From positions 32,879,890 through 32,943,889 of the forward strand of contig OY829328.1 in NCBI GenBank assembly GCA_963691655.1: a stretch of DNA of 64,000 nucleotides, given 5' to 3'. This DNA comes from Toxonevra muliebris. Lineage: Eukaryota > Arthropoda > Insecta > Diptera > Pallopteridae. The notes below the pieces were generated by a model. That model saw nothing but the letters and a program-made list of their open reading frames with translations, made no database searches and had not been told where the DNA came from. Below, piece after piece: positions 60,773-64,000 of this stretch (its first letter is position 1; each line of letters starts with the position of its first letter). The position numbers and the translations under genes are program-made.

Positions 60773-61464
60773 CACTATGCAACAATTTCAGGGTCAATTT
60801 CTCGGGACAAAACCAAACCAATCGCAAACAATAGTATTTGACCTCAGTAACAAAAGACCCGATCCCTTTTTGCTCCACTACGTCACAATTTCTTTTTACA
60901 GTGGTTTGAAATTTTGATTATTTGGGCAAAAATCGAATCAAATAATGAGAAAAATCATATGTCAAATTTTATTTAAGGTGGTTCTTGTCTTGGGTAATCT
61001 ATTTTCAAATTTCCCAACAAATATTTTCTTAGAACATTTTAACCTTCTAACTCCCACCAGTGCTGGTCATTTTGGGCCTTTTCTTAAAAACTCCTTACAA
61101 ATAAATTTCTTAACACTTAATTTCATTTTTTATGTGTTACCTTTAACTTCTAAAGGCTACTTGTCTTTGGAGACAAGTAGTTCTTAATAAAAGGACCCAA
61201 AATGACCCATACTGATGGAAGCTAGAGGATTAAATTATTCTAAGGAAATATTCCTCCAAAAATTTTAATATAGGTTACCCAAGACTAGAACCACCTTAAG
61301 CAAAATTTTGTATATGATTTTCTCAAAAAATCAAAATTTCAAACCACTGTAAAAAAAATTGTGACGTAGTGGAGCAAAAACGGCTTGGAGCTTTTGTTAC
61401 TGAGGTCAAATACTATCGTTTGAGATTGGTTTGGTTTTGTCCCGAAAATATATGTTGCACTGTG
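60773..61464. mobile_element. 692-bp fold-back with CACTATG/CACAGTG ends
   Basis: Left CACTATGCAACAATTT and reverse-complemented right CACAGTGCAACATAT; both continue TCGGGACAAAACCAAACCAA and ACCTCAGTAACAAAAG. Inverted similarity runs almost to the centre, where a perfect CTACTTGTCT-TTGG-AGACAAGTAG hairpin lies (61157-61180). TTA flanks both ends (60770-60772, 61465-61467), and comparison with the uninterrupted copy near 50810 confirms the insertion point. The ends fit CACTA-type (3-bp target) or Transib-type CACWRTG (normally 5-bp target). A TTAA pair at 61039-61042 and 61230-61233 bounds the middle. Confidence 0.85.
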
Positions 61465-61726
61465 TTATATACAATTTCTCATATTGAAATCAAATAAACT
61501 AAGAAGCGCATTTTCTACAAGTTGAAGACATATTTCTTTAATTTATAGAAAACTTCTTTTTTCAAAGAAATTTTTCTCAAAAACGAAGAAAAAATATTTC
61601 CTCAATTCAAAGAAATTTTGTATATCCAAACAAGGAAATCGTTTCTATGAGGCCAAGTCATTCCCATTTATCCTCAATTTGATTGCCGTTTTTCTTCAAA
61701 CGATGAAATACTTACCTCTGGGTGTA

Positions 61727-62559
61727 GGAAGAAAAATCAACATTGGTTTTGAATGGGATATAAAGTACATAATTTTTCTGCCATTTTCATAACGTAACTG
61801 ATTTCAATATATGTTATAAATGTATTATCTTTTAGTTCAAGACATTACTTCTGAAAATGCTGAAAAAGTCTGAAGGTAAAAATCTTTCAAGACTAATTTT
61901 TAGAAGATAAATTTACCCTGAAAAGTTAAAAAACCAAGTAATTTGTTTATTTTTAAATTGGTCTTGGATAAAATTTAGGAACCTCATATATGTATGTTTC
62001 AATTAGAAATATTTTTTTCGAAGATAGTTGGCTATTTTTTCTGGCTCTAACAATTTAAGTAGAATATTAAAAATGTTACATCTCTTATAATGCAACTCTG
62101 GTTGTTTTTGCAACTCTCGACTCTTTTTGATTCGACTTCACTCCGAAGTTCCCTCAAAGTTTAAGCTTATTTTTTGGTATTTTTAAACGTATCAAGTATT
62201 TAAGCTCCTTGCTACCACTAAATCCTAAAGTATAGTTAGTCTCCCCTAGATAAGTATACAAAATTTTGAGAGAGAGGAACCCACACACACACAGACACAA
62301 GTGTCTTTACTCAACTCTAGCTGCTGCCATATATGAAATTTAATACCAACCTCAATTCTTTATTTGGTTTGCTGTTTGTTGCATAGATACTCAAAAAGGT
62401 GGGTAGATAGGATAAGTATAATATCCTGCTGTGCATATGAGTACTTGAAAAGATTCTGAGTAGATATGACTTAAAAGAATCCAAAGAAGCTTTATTAACG
62501 AATTAAAAATTAACAACAAACCCACACAAACGCTCAAAAGAAAGAAGGAATATCTGAAA
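61727..62559. other. Non-coding sequence, includes dispersed repeat 61801-61865
   Basis: 61801-61865 is the inverted partner of 39779-39843. (CA)n at 62281-62292. No gene recognised. Confidence 0.5.
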
Positions 62560-63712
62560 CGAGCATAATAAAATCAAAATAATAAACACGTAAATAACAC
62601 TTGAAAACACAAGTAGCCCATAAAAACCTCAAAAAGTGTTTGACTGCTAAATACCTGTGAATAAAAAAAAAAAACAAAAAAACAAGAGAGATAATAATGA
62701 AACGAAAAACCGAGGGATAAAATCAAATTAACATGCGAAAAAAAAATAATTCAATATAAAAGAAGGAATGCCAAATACACAAAGAGCAAAAAAAAACAAA
62801 AAAAAAAAAAAAAGAACGTAGCGCATAAAAGAGACAAAAAAGAAACGCGTTTATGATTTTAAAAATGAGCGAAGAATTATTAAAAGCGTTAAAGAACACA
62901 CACAACGTTGAACAAGAAGAGGAATTCTTTGCAGATTGAAAGCAAAAACAGCAACAACAAAAGCAGCAAAAAATAAAATAAATGAATACAGTCAACACTG
63001 GATATTGATAAGCAGAGGTAGAGAGTGAAGAAGGAGCAGAGTAACCTAAAGTACCAGTAAGAGAAGTTGAGGAGACAAAGTGGAAGAAGAAAATTTCGCA
63101 TGAGCAAGCACAAACAATTTTAAACGACATGATTTCAACAAGCTACAAGCTCAACAGCAACTACAACAATAACGTATAAAAAATCTTATAAAAAGTATAA
63201 AATGAAACCGAAGAAGGCAAAGAAAAAGAGGAAAAATTATACGCTGAAAGAACGACAATGAACAGCAACAACAACGACAAAAGAAGAGACGCAAGCAGGA
63301 GTCAGCGCAGGAGTATTCAAAAGCAAAATTAATAATAAAGAAAAAAAATTTCAAGAAAAAAACAAGAGAATGAAAAAGGAACTACAACAAAAATCATGAA
63401 AACGAAAGAAAAAAAGCGCGAAGTAAAATTTTGCGAAGCGTAAGAGAAAATGGCATTGAACGCAAAGGGAATAAGGAGCGACGAGGTATTTTCATGCATA
63501 CTGCAGAGAAGAAGAAGCACAAGACGATGACGGGACACTAGCAACTACCAAAAAAAAAAAAAAAATACAAAGGAGGGCACATAATTTGCACTGAGAAAAA
63601 AAGAAGCAAGAACTCAAGATGAAGAACGATAATGGCATGGTAGTTAAAGAAAAGTGCAGAGAGTGAAAGAGAGAGAGAGAGAAGAAGTAGTGCTTTATAA
63701 AGTATATGTGCG
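62560..63712 (+). other. Candidate 5' UTR exon of a host gene, ending at a consensus splice donor
   Basis: The + strand is strikingly A/G-rich and T-poor over more than 1 kb, with CAACAACAAAAGCAGCAAA, GAAGAAG and GAGAGA motifs, the usual look of long 5' leaders of fly genes. It contains many short ATG frames but no long ORF. It ends at ATGTGCG followed by GTAAGT (donor GT at 63713-63714), a perfect donor. After this the base composition changes to T/CA-rich, intron-like DNA. The 5' limit is not defined and no core promoter is certain. The long open frames on the minus strand here are F/L/C-rich readings of the purine strand and are rejected. Confidence 0.4.
63659..63684 (+). repeat. (AG)n microsatellite
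   Basis: GAGAGTGAAAGAGAGAGAGA-type run within the candidate leader. Confidence 0.85.
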
Positions 63713-64000
63713 GTAAGTTGGTGCTTCAAACATGCGAAAACATACACACATCTCATAGTGGGCACGGCAGCCAGAAGTATTCGTATGAAATAATAAATAA
63801 AATTATATATATGTATGTAAGTGTAAGAAAAAAGTGAAGGCAAAAAAAAAAAATGAAAAATGAAATAAAAAGAGAAAAAAACACAATAATGGCAGGCGAG
63901 TGTGAACTCTGTAACATGATCACGTACATTATTCAGTATGTAACTAACACACATAAGCATCTTTTTGACAGCTTTGTATACAGACAGACACACACACACA

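Larger units (their letters stand above)
60175..61724. mobile_element. Second, longer copy of the CACCCAGA MITE family, carrying a nested fold-back
   Basis: From ATAGAAAATGTAAGAAAGAG (60182) it matches 50489 onward of the 50317-51073 element, and it ends in the same TTACCTCTGGGTG with TA at 61725-61726. The left about 170 bases and the left terminus are missing. It contains about 300 bases (about 60405-60735) absent from the shorter copy, including a small open frame, and a 692-bp fold-back at 60773-61464. Confidence 0.78.

Noticed and set aside
62723..63999. Long minus-strand open frames rich in Phe, Leu and Cys
   Set aside because: These are the complement of a purine-rich stretch, where stops are rare in certain frames; composition is unlike a real protein.
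1..64000. CRISPR array, bacterial operon or viral genome
   Set aside because: Tandem and inverted repeats present are eukaryotic transposons and microsatellites; no spacer-repeat pattern, no ribosome-binding-site-led gene clusters.

Overview
The window reads as non-coding, AT-rich nuclear DNA from a higher fly (Diptera, Brachycera; probably Schizophora). The evidence is indirect. There are CAG/CAA 'opa'-type runs, (CTGT)n, (ACAT)n, (GA)n and (TA)n microsatellites and very long A and T tracts. The transposon fauna fits: a rosa/DD37-type mariner relative, Tc1, hAT and piggyBac-type elements, jockey-like and other non-LTR retrotransposons, a tRNA-Glu-derived SINE and Penelope-like hammerhead fragments. 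No complete host protein-coding gene is visible. The best host signals are one candidate internal exon with a start codon (2068-2190, + strand) and a purine-rich, 5'-UTR-like block ending in a perfect splice donor (about 62560-63712, + strand). The rest looks like intron or intergenic sequence of a large gene.

Layout. 203-816: 3' end of a non-LTR reverse transcriptase. 2068-2190: candidate exon. 3083-5434: a hAT-like element with a 1.27-kb mariner-type element (4018-5286) nested in it. 8020-9088: a TIR element carrying a nested TTAA-flanked piggyBac-type MITE. 9631-9800: hairpin MITE. 9967-11705: TA-flanked element with an apparently exact 589-bp tandem duplication. 17691-17942 and 18239-18733: two more inverted-repeat elements. 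22140-23110: decayed jockey-like RT. 23820-24703: TIR transposon with a short acidic ORF. 26344-26580: SINE with 13-bp target duplications. 26885-27088: Penelope-like fragment with a hammerhead motif. 27484-28193 and 28199-29455: two large fold-back elements, the second (hAT, perfect 8-bp duplication) inserted at the exact edge of the first. 32666-36646: a nest of hAT-type ends around a jockey RT split by a 1.76-kb hAT. 43802-44896: Tc1 remnant. 46897-47096: second Penelope/hammerhead copy. 47272-51595: a long, broken non-LTR element split by a 352-bp tandem-repeat element and by a TA-flanked MITE. 53253-53782, 55300-55786 and 60175-61724 hold further MITEs and fold-backs.

Several insertions can be proven from sequence alone, because removing the element plus one copy of the target duplication restores the interrupted element (and its reading frame at 48410-49752 and 50317-51073). 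This gives a relative order of events. The most unusual items are the paired hammerhead ribozyme motifs, one intact-looking and one broken at its cleavage site, and the series of near-complete fold-back transposons.
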